64,000 nucleotides of DNA from assembly GCA_035471805.1 (NCBI GenBank), contig DATIPS010000031.1, positions 1 to 64,000 on the forward strand, in the 5' to 3' direction. Numbering within the stretch: the stretch's first letter is position 1; every line of letters starts with the position of its first letter. This stretch comes from Acidimicrobiia bacterium. Its GTDB lineage: Bacteria; Actinomycetota; Acidimicrobiia; Spongiisociales; JAHEDJ01. A program made the position numbers and the translations under genes. Positions 9,613-18,436 of the stretch are shown piece by piece. Below the pieces are notes generated by a model. That model ran no database searches, was not told the DNA's origin, and was given only the letters and a program-made list of their open reading frames with translations.

Positions 9613-10592
9613 CTCGATCCCTTCAGCGCCCGTGCTGCATCGATTGCGAAATAGGTCAACACGATGTCTGCCCCGGCGCGCACGATGCCGGTCAGCGACT
9701 CGAGCATGACTCGGTCCCGGTCGATCCAGCCGCGGGCGGCGGCAGCTTCAATCATCGAGAACTCGCCGGACACCTGGTAGGCGGCCAGCGGGAGTTCGGT
9801 GCGTCCCCGGAGGTCACGGATGACGTCCTGGTACGGCCCGGCCGGTTTGACCATGATCATGTCTGCGCCTTCGCCCTCGTCGAGGGCAGCCTCACGCCGT
9901 GCTTCACGGGCATTGGCAGGGTCCATCTGGTACGAGCGGCGATCCCCGAAGGCCGGCGCAGACTCGGCCGCGTCGCGAAACGGACCGTAATAGGCCGAGG
10001 AGTACTTGACGGCGTACGAGCAGAGGGCGACGTCCCGATGGCCCGCTTCGTCCAATCCCGCCCGGATGGCTGCCACTCGGCCGTCCATCATGTCCGAGGG
10101 GGCGACGATGTCGGCGCCCGCATCTGCGTAGACGGCGGCGGTTTTGGCCAGGAGTGGGAGAGTGGCGTCGTTGTCGACTACTTCCCCGTCGAGTGGTCCG
10201 CAATGGCCGTGACTGGTGTATTCGCACAGGCACACATCGGCCCACCGGACCAGATCGGGCGCAGCCTCCGCAACGGCTGCGATGGCCTGCGGCACCGGAC
10301 CGGCCGGGTCCCAACCCGGCGATCCGATCTCGTCTTTGTGGGCGGGGATGCCGAAGAAGATCAGGCCGCCGACCCCGGCGTCCTGGGCCTGCCCGGCCAA
10401 CTCGACGATACCGTCGACCGAGAGTTGGAAATGGCCGGGCATCGAGGCGATGGGCGTGCGGATTCCTCGTCCGGGAACGACGAAAACCGGCAGGACGAAC
10501 TGTGCAGGATCGAGCCGGGTCTCGGTGACCATTCTTCGAAGTGCCGCGGTCCTGCGGAGGCGCCGCGGCCGGACGGTTGGGAACTCATTCAT
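9609..10592 (-). CDS. hemB: Porphobilinogen synthase (delta-aminolevulinate dehydratase)
   Basis: This 327-residue enzyme condenses two 5-aminolevulinates into porphobilinogen. The cysteine-rich metal site [12 protein letters not shown] indicates a zinc-dependent form. The Schiff-base lysines sit in [14 protein letters not shown] and in [22 protein letters not shown] and the C-terminal [10 protein letters not shown] also fit. The N-terminus [15 protein letters not shown] is typical. It overlaps hemD by ATGA and hemL by ATGA, so the three are probably translated as a coupled series. Confidence 0.96.
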   Translation of the reverse strand: MNEFPTVRPRRLRRTAALRRMVTETRLDPAQFVLPVFVVPGRGIRTPIASMPGHFQLSVDGIVELAGQAQDAGVGGLIFFGIPAHKDEIGSPGWDPAGPVPQAIAAVAEAAPDLVRWADVCLCEYTSHGHCGPLDGEVVDNDATLPLLAKTAAVYADAGADIVAPSDMMDGRVAAIRAGLDEAGHRDVALCSYAVKYSSAYYGPFRDAAESAPAFGDRRSYQMDPANAREARREAALDEGEGADMIMVKPAGPYQDVIRDLRGRTELPLAAYQVSGEFSMIEAAAARGWIDRDRVMLESLTGIVRAGADIVLTYFAIDAARALKGSR

Positions 10593-11275
10593 ACTGCGAC
10601 TCCTAGGTGCTCGGCCACAGCCTGGGCAAGTGACTGGAAGGTGGGAAGAGGGGCAACGACGGCAGCCGCCCCACCGTTGTTCTCAACGGCACGAAGGGTG
10701 GTTTCCCCGATCACCCCAATCTGCGCGCCGTCTAGTGATCTCGAAAGCTGCCATCCGGCGACTGCCGATGGTGAGGCAAATGTGACGGCATCCACCCGAT
10801 CCAGCGGGGGAGCGATGGGTCGGCTGGAGTAGATGGCAGGGGCGGTGAACCTCGCCGCCCGAGTCGCCAGCATCTGCAGGGGTGCGGGATCGGCGCCGGA
10901 CGCGTGCGGCCAGACCAGGTGCTTTCCTGCCGCGTGCGGAGCCAGGTTCTCTGCGAGCTGCGCGGACCCGCCGGAGCCGGTGACTGCGACACGGCCGCCT
11001 CTCTCAATCACCGCGCGGGCCGAGGCTGCTCCGACCACGGCGAACTCGACATCCGGAAGCGGGCCATCCGGCCAGAGGACATCGATCGTTCTGCGCGAGC
11101 TGACGACGAGTAGGTGAGCTTCCCTCGAGGCTTTCCTGGTTGCGTCGAGTGTTTGCTCGTCTGCCGGGTCGACTTCGATGCATGGGAGGACCACGGGTCG
11201 CAGGCCCATGAAAGTGAACGGAATCGAAGCGGCCTCCGCCCGGTCGGCACTGGTGGTGACGGCGACGAGCTTCAC
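10589..11275 (-). CDS. hemD: Uroporphyrinogen-III synthase
   Basis: This 228-residue protein should close and invert ring D of hydroxymethylbilane to form uroporphyrinogen III. The family is poorly conserved, so the call rests on three things: a two-lobed pattern with [11 protein letters not shown] near residue 60, the second-lobe [12 protein letters not shown] and [11 protein letters not shown] segments typical of HemD, and its place between hemC and hemB. Length is a little short for the family (about 240-260). It is a free-standing protein, not fused to a methyltransferase as in some actinobacteria. It overlaps hemC and hemB by 4 bases each. Confidence 0.85.
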   Translation of the reverse strand: MKLVAVTTSADRAEAASIPFTFMGLRPVVLPCIEVDPADEQTLDATRKASREAHLLVVSSRRTIDVLWPDGPLPDVEFAVVGAASARAVIERGGRVAVTGSGGSAQLAENLAPHAAGKHLVWPHASGADPAPLQMLATRAARFTAPAIYSSRPIAPPLDRVDAVTFASPSAVAGWQLSRSLDGAQIGVIGETTLRAVENNGGAAAVVAPLPTFQSLAQAVAEHLGVAV

Positions 11276-12135
11276 AACCCGAGTTCCTTGCGGGCAGCAG
11301 CCACCACCTGGCGGGGGTGATCGCCGGTGACGCGAGCACGGCGTGCTCCGCGCTCATCCTCCACGAAGGCGTCCATCTGGATCCGTCCGCCGGCCCATTG
11401 CGCCAGAGCCCCAAGAGCCGATCGACATCCCGCCCCGGTTTCGGCGAGCAACGACCTCTCCGACTCGACCAGATGGGTCAGCTCGGGTTCGCCGATTGCC
11501 TCGACCAGGTCCCGGATGGTGCCGTCGGCGCGGGTTTCAACCGCCAGAACGCCCTGGCCGGGGGCGGGGACCATCATGTCGATTGACAGGACCTCGGAGA
11601 TTCGGTCGGCATGCTCGAGCCTGACGAGGCCGGCCTCGGCGAGCAGCGCCGCATCGACTTCGCCTGCTGCGACCTTCCCCAGACGGGTGTCGACATTGCC
11701 GCGGAGCTCCTGCGTCCGAAGGTCGGGTCGGAGGGCCCTGAGCTGGGCGATGCGTCTGGGGCTGCCGGTTCCTACTACCGCTCCATCCGGCAGGTCGCCC
11801 AGCCCGGCACCCACCAGCGCATCCCAGGGAGTTGCCCGCTCGGGAAATGCGGCGAGAACCAGGCCGTCGGTCTGCGTTGTCGGAAGGTCCTTGAGCGAGT
11901 GAACGGCCGCGTCCGCTCGCCCGTCGAGCACTGCAGCCTGGACCGAGCGGACAAACGCGCCCATCTGCGTCAGCTGGGCGACCGGTGAAACTCGATCCAG
12001 GTCACCCGTCGAGTCGATCTCAACGAGCTCGATCGCGACGTCGGGGTGGACCGCCAGCAGACACTCTGCAACCCGTCGGGCCTGATACAGAGCGAGTGCG
12101 GAGCGTCGCGTGGCGAGGCGAATCTCAGTCGGCAC
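11272..12135 (-). CDS. hemC: Hydroxymethylbilane synthase (porphobilinogen deaminase)
   Basis: This 287-residue enzyme links four porphobilinogens into hydroxymethylbilane. It has the LATRRSALALYQARRV start, the AAVHSLKDLPT active-site block with the catalytic aspartate nearby, VGTGSPRRIAQL, the RGNVDTRLGK motif, and the dipyrromethane-cofactor cysteine in ETGAGCRSALGA. The C-terminal domain is slightly shorter than in E. coli. The start lies inside the 3' end of hemA (11-base overlap), and the stop overlaps hemD as ATGA. Confidence 0.95.
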   Translation of the reverse strand: MPTEIRLATRRSALALYQARRVAECLLAVHPDVAIELVEIDSTGDLDRVSPVAQLTQMGAFVRSVQAAVLDGRADAAVHSLKDLPTTQTDGLVLAAFPERATPWDALVGAGLGDLPDGAVVGTGSPRRIAQLRALRPDLRTQELRGNVDTRLGKVAAGEVDAALLAEAGLVRLEHADRISEVLSIDMMVPAPGQGVLAVETRADGTIRDLVEAIGEPELTHLVESERSLLAETGAGCRSALGALAQWAGGRIQMDAFVEDERGARRARVTGDHPRQVVAAARKELGL

Positions 12136-13357
12136 CCGCTACCCCGAATACTTCGGCGAGGATGGGCGCGGCGTGCGCTCCCTGTTCGTCGGAGCTCAGG
12201 TAGGACAGCGGCCTGTGGAGCACCCGGTGTGCGACGGTCTGAGCGAGCTGGTTGAGCACTCCGAACTGTGCATCGTCGGCGTGGAGCTTGCCGGCGAACC
12301 TCCGCACCTCCTCCTCTACGGCCTGACGTGCCTCTGCCAGAATCGCCGATATGACCGGGCCGACTTGATCGTGATTGGTCAGCTTGGACCACATGTCGGC
12401 GGCCAGGTCCTCGAGCACGGCTTCAACCTCCTCCGATGCCTGCCGGCCCCGCGCCTGCTCGGCCAGATCATCGAGGTTGAGGTAACGAAGCTCGTCGCGA
12501 GCCCCGTTGGGGGAGAAGTCGGGTGGCATGGCAAGATCGACGAGCAGCAGGCGATCGGACCGGGCGGAGAGAGCCTCGCCGAGGACGGCTCCGTCGAAGA
12601 GTTCGCGTTTCGACGACGTGGCACTGATGACGACCGGAAAAGTGGCCAGCGCTTTCGGAGCCTCGGACATGTCGCGAATGTCGTCGGCGTCGAAACCGAC
12701 TGCGGTCGGCCTGCGTGCGTAGACGGTGACCCGCGGCGGGGCCTCCTTTCTGCGCAGCGTCTCGGTCGCCGCCCTGGCCATCGCCCCGGCGCCGAACACT
12801 GCAACCTCGCCGGCGTCGGCCGCCAGGTCGGCGGCGACGAGAGCCAGCGAACCGGTGCCGGTTTCCGGCAGTTGCTTGCGGGCTGCCCGGCCGGCCCTGA
12901 CGGCCGACTGCAGGAGCTTCTCGAACATCCCGCCGGCGGCACCATGAGCCCGGCTCATTTCGAGGGCTCCTCGGAACTGGCCGAGGACTTCGGGTTCCCC
13001 GACTATCGGGCTGTCGAGGCCGGCGGCTACACGGTACAGATGCCGGATGACATCCCGGTCGAATCTGACGACCGGTTCGGGGAGTTCCTGGTCGCCGTAG
13101 AGTAACTGCAGAACACGACGATTGGCCCGATCACAGCCCACGTTCACCACTTCCACCCGCAGGCAGGTTGCCAGCACGAAGGCGTCGACACCGGCGCCGC
13201 GGACCCGGTCGAGCGCTTCTTCGAGACGGGCGGGTTCGAGAGCGAGTCCGGCACGTTCAGCACTGGTGGTATCGGGATGGGCGAACGACGCAGACGTGAC
13301 CCGGAAGGTCGGTTGGTTCCCCGCCGTGTGCGGATGCACAGGGGTGGTCAATGACAT
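12125..13357 (-). CDS. hemA: Glutamyl-tRNA reductase
   Basis: This 410-residue NADPH enzyme reduces glutamyl-tRNA(Glu) to glutamate-1-semialdehyde, the committed step of C5 haem synthesis. The catalytic cysteine lies in LATCLRVEVV; the family consensus there is TCNRxE, so the Asn is replaced by Leu. GLDSPIVGEPEVLGQ and the Rossmann segment VAVFGAGAMARAA are typical, followed by the SATSSKRELF and LLLVDLAMPP blocks and a C-terminal dimerisation helix. It is the first gene of the haem operon; the 260 bases upstream, shared with divergent pheA, must hold its promoter. Confidence 0.93.
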   Translation of the reverse strand: MSLTTPVHPHTAGNQPTFRVTSASFAHPDTTSAERAGLALEPARLEEALDRVRGAGVDAFVLATCLRVEVVNVGCDRANRRVLQLLYGDQELPEPVVRFDRDVIRHLYRVAAGLDSPIVGEPEVLGQFRGALEMSRAHGAAGGMFEKLLQSAVRAGRAARKQLPETGTGSLALVAADLAADAGEVAVFGAGAMARAATETLRRKEAPPRVTVYARRPTAVGFDADDIRDMSEAPKALATFPVVISATSSKRELFDGAVLGEALSARSDRLLLVDLAMPPDFSPNGARDELRYLNLDDLAEQARGRQASEEVEAVLEDLAADMWSKLTNHDQVGPVISAILAEARQAVEEEVRRFAGKLHADDAQFGVLNQLAQTVAHRVLHRPLSYLSSDEQGAHAAPILAEVFGVAGAD

Positions 13358-13617
13358 CTGTCTCCCCGAATCGCCGCTTTCTCTCCATCAGGTTGGCCCA
13401 GGGTTTCCTCTACACCGCAGGGTGAGAAGTCCCCAGCCATCGGGCCACGAGGCCCTATAGAAGTCGAATCTCGCCGCAATTGACCTTCGACGCGAAGTCG
13501 AAATCGAGCCGACGCGACGTCGGACAATTCGCGCCGCGATGCCGGGTCCCGATTGCCGGGTACCGCACGTCTGCTGCAGCGCGGTCCCATGGCCTGGAAC
13601 CGATTACTCTCCAGCCC

Positions 13618-14430
13618 ATGCCAGTTGGATATCAGGGAGAAGCCTTCTCCTACAGCGATCGAGCCACGCGCGAACTCTTTCCCGACCGCGAACGGATCGG
13701 CTTCGAGAACTTCGTCGATGCGTTCACGGCGCTGACCGGCGGGGAGGTAGGCCGTCTGGTTCTCCCGATCGAGAACTCGACGACCGGAAGCGTGCTACCC
13801 GTGCTCGATCAGCTGGCGGCGGGCGGAGCGAAGATAGTCGCCGAGCACTACGTCGAGGTGCGGCACGCGGTGCTGGGTGTGCCCGGAGCCAAGCTCGATG
13901 AGATTGTCAGCATTCGATCTCATCCGGAAGCGCTTTCTCAGGCCGGCGGAGCGATCGCACGACGCGGCTGGCAGCCTGTTCCCGTCCACGACACGGCCGG
14001 TGCCGTGCGTGTGATCGCAGAGCGCGGCGACCCGACCCGCGCCGCGCTTGCTCCTCCTGAGGCGGCTGCTCCGCACGGTCTGGAAATCCTGCTCAGCGAT
14101 GTCGTCGACAAGCTGCACAACACAACCCGGTTTGTCGTTCTCGAGACCGGTGAGCCGGAAATCCCGGCTGATGCGGACAAGTCGAGCGTTGCGTTCGAGA
14201 CTCTGCACCGCCCGGGCGCCCTCGCCCTTGCCCTGACCGAACTCGGCTTGCGAGGTGCCAATCTGACCCGCATCGAATCGCGCCCGACGGAAACACCGTG
14301 GAGATACCGGTTCTTCGTCAACCTGATCCACGCCCCGGGTCCGGGCGGCTACAAGGCAGTATTCGACCCGCCTCCGGTGACGATGGCCGAGATCCATCAT
14401 CTCGGCACCTACCGGTCCGAGCTGAGCTGA
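13618..14430 (+). CDS. pheA: Prephenate dehydratase
   Basis: This 270-residue protein decarboxylates and dehydrates prephenate to phenylpyruvate for phenylalanine synthesis. It opens with GYQGEAFSYSDRA, has PIENSTTGSVLPVLD (the substrate-binding ENS block), the NTTRFVVLE motif with the conserved Thr-Arg-Phe, and a C-terminal ACT domain (HRPGALALALTE, then ESRPTETPWRYRFF) for phenylalanine feedback. The start at ATG 13618 begins at the family start; longer frames add unlikely sequence. It has no chorismate mutase domain. The next gene starts directly after its stop. Confidence 0.95.
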   Translation: MPVGYQGEAFSYSDRATRELFPDRERIGFENFVDAFTALTGGEVGRLVLPIENSTTGSVLPVLDQLAAGGAKIVAEHYVEVRHAVLGVPGAKLDEIVSIRSHPEALSQAGGAIARRGWQPVPVHDTAGAVRVIAERGDPTRAALAPPEAAAPHGLEILLSDVVDKLHNTTRFVVLETGEPEIPADADKSSVAFETLHRPGALALALTELGLRGANLTRIESRPTETPWRYRFFVNLIHAPGPGGYKAVFDPPPVTMAEIHHLGTYRSELS

Positions 14431-15063
14431 ATGGACTCGCCGACCGCCTGGGACGCCCTGGACATGGGCTGGCAGGCGGCTTTCCGGCAGGCTTGGAAGT
14501 CCTTCGGGAAGGGGTCGTTTCCGGTTGGCTCCTCCCTGTTCGCCCCGAATGGAATGCTGATTGCCGTCGGCCGCAATCGCATCTTCGAGACGGGTGGCGA
14601 TCCGCTGGCGGGGTCGCTGCTCGCCCACGCGGAAGTCGGTGCCTTGAGCCGTCTCTCGACGGATGAACGAAACGATGACGTCACGTTGTACACGACCCTG
14701 GAACCCTGCCTCTTCTGCGTGGGGGCCGTCGTGCTCTGCCGGGTTGGGACCGTTCGCTTCGCAGGGTCGGATTCATATGGTGGGGCGGCCAAGCTGTCCC
14801 TCGACATCAACTCGCAGACGGCCAGATACGAGCCGTCGATCGTGGGGCCCCTGGACGGTCCATTCGGTCGCCTGGCGGCTGCGCTCCCCCTGGTCTTTCT
14901 GGCCCGATCCGGTCGCTGGACACGGGTCCTGGATCACTTCCGGCGGTCCGACTCCGACCTCGTCGAGCTGGCGGAGGATCTCGAAACCCTCGGTCCCTTT
15001 CGGGATCCGAGTTTCTCTCCTTTGGCGAAAGCTCTCGAGGAAGCCTGGCCGTATCTCTCATGA
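14431..15063 (+). CDS. Zinc-dependent nucleoside/base deaminase family protein
   Basis: This 210-residue protein has the cytidine/deoxycytidylate deaminase fold: the zinc ligand and proton shuttle in AHAEVGAL and the second zinc site PCLFCVGAV (PCxxC). FPVGSSLFAPNG and the GGDPLAG block give the usual strand-helix order before them. Roughly 70 C-terminal residues lie outside the core deaminase domain and have no motif I recognise. The ATG follows the pheA stop with no gap, so the two are cotranscribed. It could act on guanine, adenine, a riboflavin-pathway compound or another base; the sequence does not decide. Confidence 0.8.
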   Translation: MDSPTAWDALDMGWQAAFRQAWKSFGKGSFPVGSSLFAPNGMLIAVGRNRIFETGGDPLAGSLLAHAEVGALSRLSTDERNDDVTLYTTLEPCLFCVGAVVLCRVGTVRFAGSDSYGGAAKLSLDINSQTARYEPSIVGPLDGPFGRLAAALPLVFLARSGRWTRVLDHFRRSDSDLVELAEDLETLGPFRDPSFSPLAKALEEAWPYLS

Positions 15064-15199
15064 TTCCGCCGGACCCACGAGACAACCGTGACTGGCCGAT
15101 CCCGGCGATGACGCAACTGTCCCCGCAGGATCGGGACCATGGGCCCTATGGAGCAGCCGCAATGACTTCGTATCCTCGACATGAGACGAGGGGTGCATA

Positions 15200-16789
15200 A
15201 TGGACGACATGTCCGATCGGCCAGAAGATCCGGGCGGGGACAAAGAGCCGGAGATTCTGGAAACCCAAATCACCGGTGGCGATGAGATCACGACGATGTC
15301 CCTCTACGGCCACCCCCTGGCCGCGCTCGGCGGCGCGCTCATGGTCGCCGGGATGCTCGTGTTCATCGTCCTACTCGGTCTCGACTACCTCTCCGACGCC
15401 GAGAACCCGTATCGGTCGCTCGTCGCCTTCATCGGAGCACCGGTTGTCGGGATCCTCGGTCTCTTGTTGTTCTTGATTGCCATCCGGGTGCAGGTTTCGT
15501 CGGCGAAACGGAAGGGACTGCACGTCCGCTGGCGGCTGACGATCATCCCGTCCAGCGCCCGCTATATGCGCAACCTGTGGCTCTTCCTCGGGCTGAGCGG
15601 ATTCCTGGTCGTCGTCTTCATCTATGCCGGCTTCCGCGGATACGAAGCAACAGAGTCCGTTGCGTTTTGCGGCGAGACCTGTCACACGGTGATGGGCCCG
15701 CAGATCGAAACCTACGGTGATTCGGCCCACGCCCGTGTGCCTTGCGTGGAATGCCACATCGGCCCCGGTACCTCGTTCTGGGTCCAGTCGAAGATCGATG
15801 GAATCCGGCAGGTCCTGGCGGTAGCGATGGATTCATACACGAGGCCGATCCACACGCCGGTGGTCAGCCTTCGGCCTGCTCCCGAGACTTGTGAGGAGTG
15901 CCACTGGCCGGAGCAGTTCTACGGTCAGAAGCTGAAGACGAAGCAGTATTACCGCACGGACGAAGCCAACTCACCGTGGACGATCTCGCTGCTCGTCAAC
16001 ATCGGCGGCGGCAATCCGCAGACAGGACGCGCTGAGGGAATCCACTGGCACATGGTCACGGACAGCCTGGTCGAGTACATCCCGCTCGATACGAAGCGCC
16101 AGGAGATTCCTTGGTTCAGGGTGACCAAACCCGACGGGACCGTGGAGGTCTATGCCGATCCCAACGCCACCTACCCGGACCCGGAGGGCCTCGAGACGGA
16201 AATCCGGGTCATGGACTGTGTGGACTGTCACAACCGGCCCAGCCATCAGTTTGAACCCCCCGCCGTAGCCGTCAACCTCGCCCTCTCCAAGGGCGAGATC
16301 TCCGGCGATCTGCCCTTTATCAGAGCGGTCGGCGTCGATCTTCTCAATGCCGAGTACGCGACACTGGATGAGGCTCTTGCGAAGATTCCGGCCGGACTGC
16401 GTGCCTACTACGCCACCGAGTACCCGTTCCGCGTCCCGGACTTGAGCGATGACATCGAGCAAGCGATCGAGGTGCTGGTAGGCATCTACGAAGGCAACTT
16501 CTTTCCCGAGATGAATACCGACTACCGGGCGCGCGAGAACAACCTGAGCCACTTCGTCAACGACGGCTGTTTCAGGTGCCACGGCGGGGATCAGGTCAAT
16601 GAGGTCGGGGAGGCTCTGTCGCTGGAGTGCACCACCTGTCACTCGATAATCGCCCAGGGAGCGTCCGACGATCTCAGCCAACTGGACAGCGACATCGCCG
16701 GTGTGGAGTTCATTCATCCGCTCGAGATCGGCGATGTGTGGCAAACGGTCAAGTGCACGCAGTGCCACACCCGTGAGTCTGGTTACTAG
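15200..16789 (+). CDS. NapC/NirT-related membrane heptahaem cytochrome c
   Basis: This 529-residue protein has three transmembrane helices near residues 42-62, 74-95 and 124-145, then an extracytoplasmic domain with seven haem sites. The first is an unusual CX3CH (CGETCH, 157-162), followed by CVECH 182, CEECH 231, CVDCH 340, CFRCH 457, CTTCH 477 and CTQCH 519. The segment after the first haem, HTVMGPQIETY then SAHARVPCVECH, matches NapC/NirT-type quinol-oxidising cytochromes. It would take electrons from the membrane quinol pool and pass them to other cytochromes. It stands alone on the plus strand, facing the minus-strand multihaem cluster. GAGGGG precedes the ATG; an ATG at 15209 is also possible. 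Confidence 0.88.
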   Translation: MDDMSDRPEDPGGDKEPEILETQITGGDEITTMSLYGHPLAALGGALMVAGMLVFIVLLGLDYLSDAENPYRSLVAFIGAPVVGILGLLLFLIAIRVQVSSAKRKGLHVRWRLTIIPSSARYMRNLWLFLGLSGFLVVVFIYAGFRGYEATESVAFCGETCHTVMGPQIETYGDSAHARVPCVECHIGPGTSFWVQSKIDGIRQVLAVAMDSYTRPIHTPVVSLRPAPETCEECHWPEQFYGQKLKTKQYYRTDEANSPWTISLLVNIGGGNPQTGRAEGIHWHMVTDSLVEYIPLDTKRQEIPWFRVTKPDGTVEVYADPNATYPDPEGLETEIRVMDCVDCHNRPSHQFEPPAVAVNLALSKGEISGDLPFIRAVGVDLLNAEYATLDEALAKIPAGLRAYYATEYPFRVPDLSDDIEQAIEVLVGIYEGNFFPEMNTDYRARENNLSHFVNDGCFRCHGGDQVNEVGEALSLECTTCHSIIAQGASDDLSQLDSDIAGVEFIHPLEIGDVWQTVKCTQCHTRESGY

Positions 16790-16924
16790 GGCGGCGCCGC
16801 GGCCCGCGATTCTCAGTTCGCCGCGCCCTTCGACCGGCCGTCCGCTGGTCCGGCCTGAGGCAGATTGCGAACGGGCTCTGCTCCGCGGCGCGGACGGCGG
16901 TCGAGGTCATCCGAAGAAGGCCGG

Positions 16925-18436
16925 TTACGGTGCCCCGGATTCGATCCATTGGCGGATGGTCGCCAACTCGTCGGCGGTGAACTCGCCGGGGTGGCCACCG
17001 GCCTCCTGAACCAGCACCATCCGGCTGGCGTCGGCGTCGCCCGGGACCACGACGTCGCCACTCGCCAGCACCGCCTCGAGCGACGACAAATCGATGCCCC
17101 CCAGTGCGACCGTGTCGGAGTGACAAGCACCGCAACGGAGGATCACCGCGGTGCCCACTGCACCGTCCCAACTCGAGGGAGCGGCAGGTTCTCCTTCCAG
17201 GGGTGCTCCTGCGGAAATCCAGGAGGCGACGAGCGCCAGATCGGCGGCGGCCAGCCGGCCGGGATGTCCTCCGGCCTCCAGCACGGTGATCAGCAAACTC
17301 GAGGCGGGATCACCCGCAACGACAACGCCCTCTCGGGCGAGTGTTGCCCCATAGGAGCTCAGGTCGAGCCCACCCCGCGCATTCGACGACGAGTGACACG
17401 AGCTGCAGGCATCCGCCAGCAGCGGCCCGACGGTCGCCCAACTCTCGTTGCCGGTCGGGTCCGGCACAGACGTGTCGGTAGGCACCGTTGTGTCGGGGAT
17501 GACGATCGTCGGCAGCGGGTTGTCTTCGGAAAGGGCCGGCCCGCCGTTGCCCCGCAGCTCGGGTGGCAGGGGCTTGTAGGCCACAACATCTTCGATCGGC
17601 TCGATCGTGGCGATCGAAGTCTCCTCGTATGTGATGAACCACCAGGTTCCGACGAGCATTATCAACGCCGCGACTCCAAACGCCGGCCAGAACCTTCTGC
17701 GCCGCTCGGCCATCTCCGTCGCGGTTGCCTGAGGTCCGGACAAACCGGCTTCGATTGCTTCGAGTTCCAGTCCGTGTTCCTCGACCATCTCCTGCCGGCT
17801 GATGTAGCCGGTGAAGATGCTCTTGTTGAAGTGCTTGATGTGCACGTGATAGATGTGCCAGACGAGGATGGCCAGCACCGCCAGGAGTGCTTCACCGCCG
17901 TGGGCGGCCTTCGCAGCCGGAATGAAATCGCCTGGGAGGAACTTGGCGGTGGTGATCGGGTTCCACAGCATGTAGCCGGTGGCGATCATCAGTACGGTTC
18001 CCCACACGAACGACCAGTATTCGACCTTCTCGGCGAACGTGAAGCGACCCTGCTTGACCGGTTCGTGACGTTTGCCGGCGAGGAATGCGATGGACTCCTT
18101 GATGGCCACCCAGTCCTTCATGCTCGGAACCATTGCTCGCGGCCGCTTCTCGACGTACGTGCGGTATCCGGCCTTGCCGAAATGCCAGATCACGGCCAGC
18201 ATCAGGACCGTGGCCAGCCAGCGGTGAATCACCCGTACTTGAGGGAGTCCGCCGAGGGATTCGATTACCCATTGGGAGAAACCGGCCTCGAAGAACTTCT
18301 GGACCAGGCCGGTCAGACCCAACCCGACGAAGGTAACGACTTGGATCGCATGCTCGATTCGATCGGCCTTTCCGAATCTCAGGATCCGATCGGGTTTCTC
18401 GACGTCCTGTTTCTCCCGCGCGAGGATGTCAGACAT
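16925..18436 (-). CDS. Cytochrome b561/formate-dehydrogenase-gamma-like membrane protein fused to two c-type haem domains
   Basis: This 503-residue protein begins with a four-to-five-helix dihaem cytochrome b domain of the FdnI/cytochrome b561 type (residues 20-270) with haem-ligand histidines such as H29, H71, H85 and the WHIYHVH cluster near 193-199. A Pro/Thr linker (about 285-330) leads to two tandem domains, each with one CXXCH (CSSCH 344, CGACH 435) and the pattern GGxDLSS, PGDxxxS, GGHPG. These tails resemble planctomycete-type cytochrome c domains. It likely links the quinone pool to the nonahaem cytochrome encoded just upstream, whose stop it overlaps by 8 bases. Confidence 0.85.
   Translation of the reverse strand: MSDILAREKQDVEKPDRILRFGKADRIEHAIQVVTFVGLGLTGLVQKFFEAGFSQWVIESLGGLPQVRVIHRWLATVLMLAVIWHFGKAGYRTYVEKRPRAMVPSMKDWVAIKESIAFLAGKRHEPVKQGRFTFAEKVEYWSFVWGTVLMIATGYMLWNPITTAKFLPGDFIPAAKAAHGGEALLAVLAILVWHIYHVHIKHFNKSIFTGYISRQEMVEEHGLELEAIEAGLSGPQATATEMAERRRRFWPAFGVAALIMLVGTWWFITYEETSIATIEPIEDVVAYKPLPPELRGNGGPALSEDNPLPTIVIPDTTVPTDTSVPDPTGNESWATVGPLLADACSSCHSSSNARGGLDLSSYGATLAREGVVVAGDPASSLLITVLEAGGHPGRLAAADLALVASWISAGAPLEGEPAAPSSWDGAVGTAVILRCGACHSDTVALGGIDLSSLEAVLASGDVVVPGDADASRMVLVQEAGGHPGEFTADELATIRQWIESGAP

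Noticed and set aside
12110-13105. Plus-strand open frame opposite hemA
   Set aside because: Shadow of hemA with biased composition and no family resemblance.
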